From Novosphingobium sp. (GTDB lineage Bacteria; Pseudomonadota; Alphaproteobacteria; Sphingomonadales; Sphingomonadaceae), in the NCBI GenBank assembly GCA_030697365.1, contig JAUYQH010000089.1:1-39978 (forward strand): 39,978 bases of DNA. The letters are read 5' to 3'. The position numbers and the translations under genes were made by a program. Shown here in pieces: positions 33,389 to 39,978 of the stretch (positions are counted from its first letter, which is position 1; the number at the start of each line of letters is the position of its first letter). Under the pieces are notes generated by a model. The model made no database searches and had not been told where the DNA came from. It saw only the letters and a list, made by a program, of their open reading frames with translations.

Positions 33389-34540
33389 TTACCTTAAGCC
33401 CAAGCCGCGTGCGATGATGCCACGCAGGATTTCCCGTGTGCCTCCTCGCAAGGAGAAGCTGGGGCTCATCGATGCGACATATTCCAGAGTCGCCAGCAGC
33501 TCTGGCGGCACCGACCCTGGGGTCTCGCTGGCGAGCTGGTCCGCGATCAGGCCCGGGATCGACTGTTCGAACGAAGTGCCGAGATCCTTGACGATGGACG
33601 CCTCAACCACCGGGTTCAACTCTGCAGCGAGCATCCCGGTGACAGAGAGCGACATCTGCCGCAGCGTCGCCAGCTCCGCCAGCAGTCGACCTGTCAAGGC
33701 TGCCTCGGCCGGCGTTGGATCGCCGCGCGTGCGTAAATGCCCGATCCAGCTATCCACCAACACGGTGGACGAGTAGATGCGCTCAGGCCCGCTGCGCTCG
33801 AACGCCAGTTCGGCGATTACCTGGTCCCACCCGCTCCCTTCCTCGCCGATCAACGCGTCATCATTCAGCAGGACGTCGTCGAAGTGCACCTCGGAAAAAT
33901 GCTCGTCCCCCGCTAGATCGCGTATCGGGCGCGCGGTCACGCCCGGGATATTCATCGGGATCAGCAGCTGTGACAGCCCGCGGTTGCGGTCCTCAACCCC
34001 GCCGCTGGTCCGCACCAGCGCGATCATATAGTCTGCACGATGGCCGTAGGTCGTCCAAATCTTGGAGCCGGACAGCAGCCAGCCGCCAGCCGCCCGCTCC
34101 GCCCGGCTGCGCACGCTGGCAAGGTCAGATCCCGAATTGGGCTCGCTCATGCCAATGCAGAAGAACGCCTCGCCCCGGCAGATCGCCGGCACGATCTCCG
34201 CGCGCTGCGTCTCCGTTCCGTAGCGCAGCAGGAGTGGTGCGCTCTGCCGTTCCGCAATCCAGTGCGCCGCAACCGGCGCCCCTGCCGCAAGAAGTTCCTC
34301 GATCAGGACGAAGCGTGCGAACTGGCTGCGCCCGGCACCGCCGTAGCGGGTTGGCAAGGTCAACCCGATCCAGCCACGGCGCGCGAGTGCGCGCGTGAAG
34401 TCCGCATCGAAGCCCATCCAGGATCGCGCCCGCCGGTCCGCCGGCATGCCGGTAAGATGCGCTGCGAGAAACTCGCGAACGTCCTTGCGTAGCGCCTCAT
34501 CCGCGTCCGGTATTCTTGCCGGCTCAAAACTTTGCAGCAT
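33389..34540 (-). CDS. Large acyl-CoA dehydrogenase subunit (two-subunit type)
   Basis: A 383-residue acyl-CoA dehydrogenase with the full three-domain layout. It has the FAD/substrate motif CIGMSEPNSGSDLA, the SGSKIWTT segment and a C-terminal SLRGGTREILRGIIARGLGL. The position of the usual catalytic Glu in the (Y/F)EGT motif is Gly here (GGT), as in members of two-subunit enzymes where another residue acts as base. The frame extends to 34762, but GGGA 5 bases before ATG 34540 and the family N-terminus support that start; ATG 34570 has no ribosome site. It is co-transcribed with the small subunit 5 bases downstream. An unusual double ATTGC/GCAAT site lies 120 bases upstream. It probably desaturates a bulky acyl-CoA. 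Confidence 0.9.
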   Translation of the reverse strand: MLQSFEPARIPDADEALRKDVREFLAAHLTGMPADRRARSWMGFDADFTRALARRGWIGLTLPTRYGGAGRSQFARFVLIEELLAAGAPVAAHWIAERQSAPLLLRYGTETQRAEIVPAICRGEAFFCIGMSEPNSGSDLASVRSRAERAAGGWLLSGSKIWTTYGHRADYMIALVRTSGGVEDRNRGLSQLLIPMNIPGVTARPIRDLAGDEHFSEVHFDDVLLNDDALIGEEGSGWDQVIAELAFERSGPERIYSSTVLVDSWIGHLRTRGDPTPAEAALTGRLLAELATLRQMSLSVTGMLAAELNPVVEASIVKDLGTSFEQSIPGLIADQLASETPGSVPPELLATLEYVASMSPSFSLRGGTREILRGIIARGLGLR

Positions 34541-34999
34541 CTCGGTCCCAGCATAAAAACGGTTTAACATCGCTCGCGGTGAAAGTGACCCCGCTGGCTC
34601 TCCTTGGTGAGGCAGCAGATTAGCCTGTTCCTGGAACAACCAAAACTGCACATCTCGCTCATTGCATATGAGATGCAATTGACGCCTTGTTGAGGCAAGT
34701 AGTGAAAGCGATGATAAGGGGTGAACCAAGACGGCCGCCGCTGCGGTGCGAAGAGACATCACTCATGGGCTTGAACTCCACCGCCGATAAAGCGGCGTTC
34801 CATCCAAAACTGGGCGCTGACACCCCCAATCCTGAGCTCCTAGGGGGGCTTGGGCTGCAGGTCCGCTCCCGCGTGACCGCTCACTCAGAGCCGCGCGAGA
34901 CTTCATTTGCTAATGATCTGCCGAAAAACTTCGTCGGCAAGGCACTACGTTTACCGTGGCGCCAGCACGAAGTCCGACTACCGCGCGCGCGGTCTCGCG
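34541..34999. other. Divergent intergenic region, acyl-CoA dehydrogenase / nitroreductase
   Basis: This is 459 bases without a supported gene. It contains the expanded ATTGC/GCAAT element at 34660-34680. Short frames on either strand are extensions of the neighbouring genes and have no ribosome site. Confidence 0.5.
34660..34680. promoter_or_regulatory. Expanded ATTGC-N9-GCAAT inverted repeat
   Basis: Half-sites identical to the 4-base-spacer operators but 9 bases apart (34661-34665 and 34675-34679), 120 bases before the large subunit start. The left part, ATTGCATAT plus RRGAT, recurs at 36341-36354. Confidence 0.4.
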
Positions 35000-35692
35000 A
35001 TGATCGTTGACACGCAGCCCGACGCCGGCGTCTCGGCTTATGATGCGGTGGTCACCCGCCGCTCCATTCGTCAGTTCCTTCCGGCTCCAGTGTCCGACGC
35101 AACGATCGACTGCATCATTGCCGGCGCATCGCGTGCGCCTTCGGGACAAAACATGCAGCCGTGGCAAGTCCTTGTGGTAACGGGTGACACCCGCGCCCGC
35201 CTTTGCAGTGTGGTTTCCGATGCGGTTCGTGCGGGCGAGCGGAGCGATGAGTATAGTTATTTCCCCATAAAGATACGTGAGCCGTATCGAGGGCGGCGGC
35301 GGAAGGTCGGCTTTGACCTCTTCGACATTTACGGGATCGCACCTGACGACGTTTGCGGACGCCAAGATGCGCTGTTACGCAATTTCGATTTCTTCGGAGC
35401 ACCCGTTGGATTGTTCTTCACGATGGAGCGCGATTGGGGTTATGGTGCATGGATCGACATCGGCAATTTCATGACCAACGTCATGACGTTGGCGCCGGCT
35501 TTTGGGCTCGGGACTTGTCCGCAGCAGGCTTGGGCTGAATACGGGGCCGCCGTCCGTCGGGTGCTTCCGGTAGCGGACGACCATATAATCGTATCTGGCA
35601 TGGCTTTAGGCGTTCCGGACCTCGGCGCCGCTGTCAACCGGCTCATCACAGAGCGCACTCCCACCATCGACTTCGTCCGGTACTACAGGTGA
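35000..35692 (+). CDS. Nitroreductase-family FMN oxidoreductase
   Basis: A 230-residue flavoprotein of the NAD(P)H nitroreductase fold, normally a cytoplasmic homodimer with FMN. The N-terminal RRSIRQFLPAPV gives the FMN phosphate-binding arginines, and ASRAPSGQNMQPW is the second FMN motif. The GLGTCPQQAW segment is in the usual place near the C-terminal third. A longer frame begins with TTG at 34907, but ATG 35000 fits the family N-terminus; neither has a strong ribosome site. Members reduce nitro groups, quinones, enones or act in dehalogenation. Here it may reduce an unsaturated intermediate. It is divergent from the acyl-CoA dehydrogenase genes. Confidence 0.88.
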   Translation: MIVDTQPDAGVSAYDAVVTRRSIRQFLPAPVSDATIDCIIAGASRAPSGQNMQPWQVLVVTGDTRARLCSVVSDAVRAGERSDEYSYFPIKIREPYRGRRRKVGFDLFDIYGIAPDDVCGRQDALLRNFDFFGAPVGLFFTMERDWGYGAWIDIGNFMTNVMTLAPAFGLGTCPQQAWAEYGAAVRRVLPVADDHIIVSGMALGVPDLGAAVNRLITERTPTIDFVRYYR

Positions 35693-35864
35693 ATCCGGGT
35701 TCTCGTGGACCAAGTGAGTGCTGTTGCGTTTTCGAGAATGAAGATATGCGCTCCGTACAGCAAAGGGACGAACTCGATTTCGCTTCAGCGGTGGCGCGCC
35801 GAAACTGTACCGGGAGAAGAGCATCCTATGCCTGAAGGGCGGAAAGTATTACCGAGCAGATATG

Positions 35865-36215
35865 TCAGACCACACCGGCAGCAGTGCCGGCATCTGCAAT
35901 CCGTTGCGTAGCCTCCACCGAAATGGTCGAGCAGTCAATGACCAAGGTACCGGGCAAGAGCGTAGGCAGAACGCCTTCCACGCCGATGTAAAAATGCTCC
36001 ACCGCAGCGTCGCCCGGAAGCATTGTAACGAGGACGTCGATGTTCTGCACGCAATCGACACTGTTGGCGAACGCATGTGCACCGCCCCTCTTCGATCGGC
36101 TGAAGGGCTTGGGCATTCAGGTCGATGGCACGGACGTCATGTTCAGCTTTGATGAGGCTTCTGGCCATCGGCGCGCCCATCGCACCGAGAACAGATAAAA
36201 GCTATCTTCGTCGTC
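35865..36215 (-). pseudogene. Decayed 3-hydroxyisobutyrate dehydrogenase (N-terminal part)
   Basis: The minus strand reads, in three frames in order, KIAFI, then LGAMGAPMARSLIKAEHDVRAIDLN, then HAFANSVDCVQNIDVLVTMLPGDAAVEHF, continuing to LPGTLVIDCSTISVEATQRIA. This is the Rossmann NAD-binding half of the 3-hydroxyisobutyrate dehydrogenase family (G-x-M-G-x-P-M-A-x-N/S-L and D-x-S-T-I motifs). Two frameshifts separate the pieces, near 36190 and near 36090. The C-terminal helical domain with the catalytic Lys is absent after about 35865. It cannot make a working enzyme. It shows that the cluster once carried another hydroxyacid dehydrogenase. Confidence 0.82.
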
Positions 36216-36340
36216 GCCCCTTGCGACCTCGAGGTGTGGCTCAGAAAATTTCTGGGAAACTCGGCCGGCCATTGAAATGGCCGCGCTGACCACCGCAAAT
36301 TACATCAATAAATGGAGTTATGCAGCGCGCGGGAAGAAGC

Positions 36341-36354
36341 ATTGCATATAGGAT
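36341..36354. promoter_or_regulatory. ATTGC half-site upstream of the CocE gene
   Basis: ATTGC-ATAT-AGGAT keeps only the left half of the palindrome but matches the left part of the 34660 element over 12 of 14 bases. It lies 157 bases upstream of the start. Confidence 0.25.
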
Positions 36355-36510
36355 AAATTGTTGCGCGCCGCCGCAAGGACCGCCTTGCGCCTTGATCGTC
36401 GGGCTGCCGTGAGCGATGATCGCGGGGCAACCACGATCGCGGCGTGATGGTTCCCGCGAATAGTGGGATCACGATTCGCAGACGTTTGTAATCTCCCGAA
36501 TGGAGTGATG

Positions 36511-38571
36511 ATGAGAACACCGAAACGCCCGAACGACAGGATGGTCGGGCGCATTTCGCTTCACCGTATCCGTGCAGCGACTGCCATGACGCTGTTGTTG
36601 GCGGTGGCGATTTCAGGGTCGGTCTCTCAAGTTCAGGCCCAACCGGTAGCCGGGTCGTTTCACCCGAGCTACCAGCACGGATTATACGGCAAGGGACCCG
36701 CTCCTTCGACCGAAGGAGTAACCTGTTCCGTGGAGAAAGTGCCCATGCGCGATGGGGTGAAACTTTCAACGGAGGTGACCCGGCCCGCCAAGCCCGGGAA
36801 ATACCCGGTGATCATGATGCGCACACCCTATCTCGGGGCCGAGGCTTCGCCCGGCTGCGTGAATCATCCGTACTGGCCCCTCTACGGCCCCGGGTCCCGG
36901 AGTGAGGTCGCGGCGCGCGGGTACGTGACGATCCTGCAGGAAGTGCGCGGGACGTCGCGGTCAGAAGGCGAATTTCACCCAGTCATCAATGAAGCCGACG
37001 ACGGATACGACGCGATAGAGTGGTCGGCCCGACAGCCGTGGTCCACCGGCAAAGTTGGCATGTATCAGGGCTCCTATCACGCCATGGTCCAATGGCAGGC
37101 AGCGATCGCGCGCCCGCCGCATTTAGTGACGATCATACCCAATATGTCGCCAACCAACCCGGATTCCGGCTGGCCGCTCGGGCCGGCAGGAACTTTCCCG
37201 GGCTTGGCGCGCATGTGGGCCGGGAACATGTCGGTAGACCTGCTGCGGCGGAAGCTGCGCGCCGAAGGCGCATCCGCCGAGCGCATTGCGACCGAGAGCG
37301 CCGCCTTGGCCAAACAAGTCCAAGGCGCTGCCTTTGCTCCACCGGCGCAGGCGCTCCCGCTTGCGACTGATCCTATTTTCAAGGACATCCCCTTTTACCA
37401 GGAATGGCTCAAACACCCAACAGTGGATGCATACTGGAAGGACGCGGCGGTACTCGACAAGCTCCCGACTGTGTCCATCCCGGTCCTGAGTGTTGGGTCT
37501 TGGTATGACGTCTTCATTAGAGGGAGCATCGACGGGTACGTCGCGATGCAGGACCGCGCCGCCACGCCCGAGGCACGAGCCAACGCGCGCTTGGTAGTCG
37601 CCGGGGCCGGGCACGCGATCAATTTCGTCGCGGCCAACCTGCGCCGCCGGGAACACGAAACCTTGGGCGCGTATATTGGCGACATCACGTTTGGTGCCGA
37701 AAACCTCTTCCCGGAAGACCTGGGCATTCGCTGGTACGACTACTGGCTCAAGGGCATCCAGAACGGCGTGATGGATGAGCCGGCCGTGAAGCTGTACGTC
37801 ATGGTGCCGCCAGACCAGGGATCGGTCGGCACTGGCTTCTGGGTCACCGGCAGCAAGTACCCGCTCCCAAGCACGCAGACCGTCCGCTACTATATCGGAG
37901 GCGGCCGTGCGAACAGCATGACGGGAGGGGGAAAGCTGGCTCTGGCGCCGTCCGGTGCTGGTTTCGATCAGTTCAGATACGACCCGGCGAACCCGGTACC
38001 TTCGATCGGCGGAACCTTCTGCTGCGCCTTCTCTCCTGCGGGCGCGTTCGATCAGCGCCCTGTGGAAATGCGAGCCGACGTTCTCGTCTACACCAGCGAG
38101 GCGCTGACGAAAGCGCTTCCGGTCATCGGCGAGGTCTCGGTAACGCTGAAAGCCTCGTCGACGGTGCCGAGCACAGCGTTCACGGCCAAGCTCGTCGACC
38201 TGCATCCGGACGGTTACGCACAGATCATCTCCGACGGTATCGTTGTCACGCCGGCGACCCAACCGAACGCGATGGGAACCTATACGATCCGGCTGACCCC
38301 CACGGGCACGGTGTTCAAGCCGGGACACAAGATCCGGCTCGAAGTGTCGTCGTCGAGCTACCCCCAGTTCGTCGTTCACACCAACACCACCGATCCGATA
38401 GCGACAGCGAAGAATCTGGTTGTCGCGACACAGACGGTCCACTGGACAGGAACTTCTCTCAACCTTCCGGTTGCGCCCGTGACGATACCCCCGAGTGCGC
38501 TGGACCCCTCGCATCCCGCGAACTCCCTCCAAGCGGCGATCGCTGCAGAGCAAGCTGCACGCCAGCCCTAG
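36511..38571 (+). CDS. CocE/NonD-family exported hydrolase
   Basis: A 686-residue serine hydrolase of the X-Pro dipeptidyl-peptidase/cocaine-esterase family (S15 catalytic domain plus C-terminal jelly-roll). A basic, then hydrophobic N-terminus ending near QVQAQP (about 44) is a signal peptide, so it acts in the periplasm or outside. The family opening VPMRDGVKLSTEV is near 75-87. The nucleophile region reads MYQGSYHAMVQW with Ser188; the usual GxSYxG is altered to GSYHA. Asp in GSWYDVFIRG and His in GAGHAIN complete a plausible triad. The start is ATG 36511, 5 bases after GGAG; the frame is open from 36463. Relatives hydrolyse esters or amides. A decayed copy lies at 23915. Confidence 0.92.
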   Translation: MRTPKRPNDRMVGRISLHRIRAATAMTLLLAVAISGSVSQVQAQPVAGSFHPSYQHGLYGKGPAPSTEGVTCSVEKVPMRDGVKLSTEVTRPAKPGKYPVIMMRTPYLGAEASPGCVNHPYWPLYGPGSRSEVAARGYVTILQEVRGTSRSEGEFHPVINEADDGYDAIEWSARQPWSTGKVGMYQGSYHAMVQWQAAIARPPHLVTIIPNMSPTNPDSGWPLGPAGTFPGLARMWAGNMSVDLLRRKLRAEGASAERIATESAALAKQVQGAAFAPPAQALPLATDPIFKDIPFYQEWLKHPTVDAYWKDAAVLDKLPTVSIPVLSVGSWYDVFIRGSIDGYVAMQDRAATPEARANARLVVAGAGHAINFVAANLRRREHETLGAYIGDITFGAENLFPEDLGIRWYDYWLKGIQNGVMDEPAVKLYVMVPPDQGSVGTGFWVTGSKYPLPSTQTVRYYIGGGRANSMTGGGKLALAPSGAGFDQFRYDPANPVPSIGGTFCCAFSPAGAFDQRPVEMRADVLVYTSEALTKALPVIGEVSVTLKASSTVPSTAFTAKLVDLHPDGYAQIISDGIVVTPATQPNAMGTYTIRLTPTGTVFKPGHKIRLEVSSSSYPQFVVHTNTTDPIATAKNLVVATQTVHWTGTSLNLPVAPVTIPPSALDPSHPANSLQAAIAAEQAARQP

Positions 38572-38585
38572 TCAATCAACGGGAG

Positions 38586-38624
38586 CGGCCATCTCTCCGA
38601 CATGTTGATCCGGTTTGATGGCCG
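38586..38624. terminator. Inverted repeat between convergent genes
   Basis: Perfect 8-bp arms CGGCCATC (38586-38593) and GATGGCCG (38617-38624) with a 23-base loop, just after the CocE stop and before the oppositely read oxidoreductase. There is no clear T-run, so a terminator role is tentative. Confidence 0.3.
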
Positions 38625-38736
38625 TACATCCTGATGGGTGGATGTCCGATTGATCCGCCACGAGAAATGACGTCGGATGCGAAGATGGCCGGAGTGGTCA
38701 TCTCCACCTCCCATAGTTCTAGCCAAACCGAACTCG

Positions 38737-39744
38737 TCATCGCCGCTGCTGATTTCTTCGCAAGCGCGCTCCTGCGTCCATTTCCAGAACGATCTTGCCT
38801 AAGTGCTCATTCCGTCTCATCCGCTCGAGGGCGCCTCTGAAGGCTTCGAACGGATAGACGCTGTCGACTGGGAGACGCAGCTTACCCTCGCTTAGGGCGG
38901 GCCACAGGTCTTGGGTGACCCGCTGATTGATGCGTTCTACCTCTTCAGCGCTGCGCGTCCGGAAGGTAACCCCCACGTAGGTCAGTCGCCGCAGCGCGTG
39001 CAGATCGAAATCAAACTCGCCTGTCATTCCGCCGAGGCGCCCCACATTTACGATACGACCGAGGATCCGGGTCGCTCGCATGTTGAGATTGACGAGGGAC
39101 CCCGCAATCTGGTCGACGACGAGATCGACGCCATTGCCTTGGGTAGCGGCCAAAACCTCGTCCACCCAACTCTCGTCGCGGGTGTCGATCGCCAGGTCAG
39201 CGCCAAACTCCGTCAATCGGGCGCGCCGTTCAGGTGAGGTCGACGAGCCGATCACCAGGCCAGCGCCGAGAAACTTCGCGATTTGCAAGGCCATGAGCCC
39301 GACACCGGAGCTCGCGCCCTGGATCAACACCGACTGACCCGGCTGAAGATGGCCATTGGTCGCGATCGCATCATGCATTGTCTGCAGCGCCACAGGAAGA
39401 CCAACGGCCTCGGAATAAGAAAGACCATCAGGAATGCGATAGAGCTGCCCGGCGGGGCCAACGGCACGCTCGGCGAAGGCGCCGCCGCTCGGCGACATAA
39501 CCCGATCTCCCACCTGCCAGACGTCCACCCCCGGACCGACTTCGATAACATCTCCAGCCCATTCCAATCCCAGCGGGATGCCGGCGCCACCCATGGATCC
39601 GTGTGCGTGGCCCGTGAGCATCATCAGATCGATGCGATTGAGCGCGGCTGCCCGGACCCTTACCAGGACTTGGCCCCGCCCGGGAGCGGGGGTGGAGAGT
39701 TCCGTGAGGCTCGGACCTTGTGGACTGGCGATTATCGCGCGCAT
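38737..39744 (-). CDS. Zinc-free quinone oxidoreductase (MDR family)
   Basis: A 335-residue NADPH:quinone oxidoreductase-like member of the medium-chain dehydrogenase superfamily. The N-terminal GroES-like domain (AALNRIDLMMLTGHAH, near 40-55) and the Rossmann domain with the turn GASSGVGLMALQIAKFLGA (near 140-160) are clear. The structural and catalytic zinc cysteines of alcohol dehydrogenases are absent, so quinone or enone reduction is likely. The frame also offers ATG 39768, but MRAII from ATG 39744 is the normal family start. Neither has a strong ribosome site. It lies 29 bases after the stop of a GntR-type gene, so the two probably form one transcript. It may act on an unsaturated ketone or acyl intermediate. 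Confidence 0.9.
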   Translation of the reverse strand: MRAIIASPQGPSLTELSTPAPGRGQVLVRVRAAALNRIDLMMLTGHAHGSMGGAGIPLGLEWAGDVIEVGPGVDVWQVGDRVMSPSGGAFAERAVGPAGQLYRIPDGLSYSEAVGLPVALQTMHDAIATNGHLQPGQSVLIQGASSGVGLMALQIAKFLGAGLVIGSSTSPERRARLTEFGADLAIDTRDESWVDEVLAATQGNGVDLVVDQIAGSLVNLNMRATRILGRIVNVGRLGGMTGEFDFDLHALRRLTYVGVTFRTRSAEEVERINQRVTQDLWPALSEGKLRLPVDSVYPFEAFRGALERMRRNEHLGKIVLEMDAGARLRRNQQRR

Positions 39745-39773
39745 GTTTCGTCTCGCTGATTTGGGCATAGCTG

Positions 39774-39978
39774 TTAAACCGGATTGGCTTGGCGTGCGTG
39801 CGCCAAAACAAGGTCAGCAAACACTTGTCCGCCGATACTAATGTGGTGGCGCATCGCAGCAGCTGCCGCTTCGGCATCTCCAGCACGAATGGCCGCAAGA
39901 ACAAGGGCGTGATCCGCAAAGGATTGACGCATCCGACCCGGCTTCTGGAAGGGAAAGCCGCGGTAAACGCCAAGCCGA
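39774..39978 (-). CDS. GntR-family regulator, C-terminal FCD domain end (partial)
   Basis: Only the last 67 or so residues are in the window; the N-terminal DNA-binding domain lies beyond 39978. The minus strand reads MRQSFADHALVLAAIRAGDAEAAAAAMRHHI-type text (exactly: HALVLAAIRAGDAEAAAAM, then RHHISIGGQVF), ending in ARQANPV and a TAA stop. The His-x3-Leu followed by an AIRAGDA helix turn and the RHH of the last helices are typical of the FCD ligand-binding domain of FadR-type GntR regulators, where these histidines help bind a metal and an organic acid. No long frame covers it because its start is outside the window. It probably controls the oxidoreductase downstream. Confidence 0.8.
   Translation of the reverse strand, partial: RLGVYRGFPFQKPGRMRQSFADHALVLAAIRAGDAEAAAAAMRHHISIGGQVFADLVLAHARQANPV

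Larger units (their letters stand above)
35693..36510. other. Region with broken dehydrogenase and upstream DNA of the CocE gene
   Basis: These 818 bases contain no intact gene. The first half holds the decayed 3-hydroxyisobutyrate dehydrogenase (minus strand, 35865-36215). The second half, 36220-36500, holds no frame of interest but includes the ATTGC half-site at 36341 ahead of the CocE gene. Confidence 0.6.

Noticed and set aside
37123..38553. Long 476-codon minus-strand frame inside the CocE gene
   Set aside because: It lies wholly antisense to a well-supported gene, has very Arg/His/Gly-rich composition and has no domain. Such shadow frames are common in GC-rich DNA.
1..39978. CRISPR arrays, tRNA and rRNA genes, riboswitches
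   Set aside because: No regularly spaced direct repeats, no tRNA or rRNA-like segments and no known riboswitch pattern were recognised by eye. A covariance-model scan would be the decisive check.

Overview
The window looks like a chromosomal or large-plasmid catabolic region from an alphaproteobacterium, most likely a sphingomonad (Sphingomonas, Sphingobium or Novosphingobium type). This is an inference from four things: a large TonB-dependent receptor, a periplasmic PQQ quinohemoprotein, a high-GC genome with GCG/CGC-rich codons, and many CoA-dependent degradation genes with few housekeeping genes. No rRNA, tRNA or CRISPR array was seen.

Layout. Positions 1-5633 are all on the minus strand. 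Reading in the direction of transcription they are a SnoaL/NTF2-fold protein, an OsmC-like protein, two small paralogous unknown proteins, an MFS transporter and an acyl-CoA dehydrogenase that runs off the left edge. Positions 6424-9865 (+) hold a CaiB/BaiF CoA-transferase and a fused enoyl-CoA hydratase/3-hydroxyacyl-CoA dehydrogenase. Positions 10693-14350 (+) form a tight, visibly GC-richer operon: CitE-like lyase, thiolase, HSD10-like SDR, crotonase. A small NADP-binding reductase follows. After an IS256 remnant come a molybdopterin oxidoreductase, a DUF6351-like secreted protein and the TonB receptor (16010-23866, +), closed by a clear terminator. Next are a decayed CocE/NonD esterase, an IclR regulator and an IS110 remnant. 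From 26045 an amidohydrolase (-) and a lipoprotein PQQ/cytochrome c dehydrogenase (+) diverge. The rest is an SDR (+), an aldehyde dehydrogenase (-), a two-gene acyl-CoA dehydrogenase set (-), a nitroreductase (+), a broken 3-hydroxyisobutyrate dehydrogenase (-), an intact CocE/NonD hydrolase (+), a quinone oxidoreductase (-) and the C-terminal end of a GntR/FCD regulator (-).

How it may work together (inference). An ester- or alcohol-containing organic compound could enter through the TonB receptor and the MFS carrier and be hydrolysed by the exported CocE-type hydrolase. It could then be oxidised by the PQQ enzyme, the aldehyde dehydrogenase and the SDRs, loaded onto CoA by the CoA-transferase and shortened by the acyl-CoA dehydrogenases, hydratase/dehydrogenase, thiolase and CitE-like lyase. 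The substrate cannot be named from sequence.

The most striking unlisted signal is a palindrome, ATTGC-N4-GCAAT (usually CATTGC-N4-GCAATG). It occurs perfectly four times, always between genes and ahead of catabolic units: 5087-5102, 10554-10569, 15883-15898 and 27414-27429. Degenerate copies lie ahead of the TonB receptor, the IclR gene, the heteromeric acyl-CoA dehydrogenase genes and the CocE gene. This suggests that the scattered units form one regulon, possibly controlled by the IclR protein encoded at 24785-25567.
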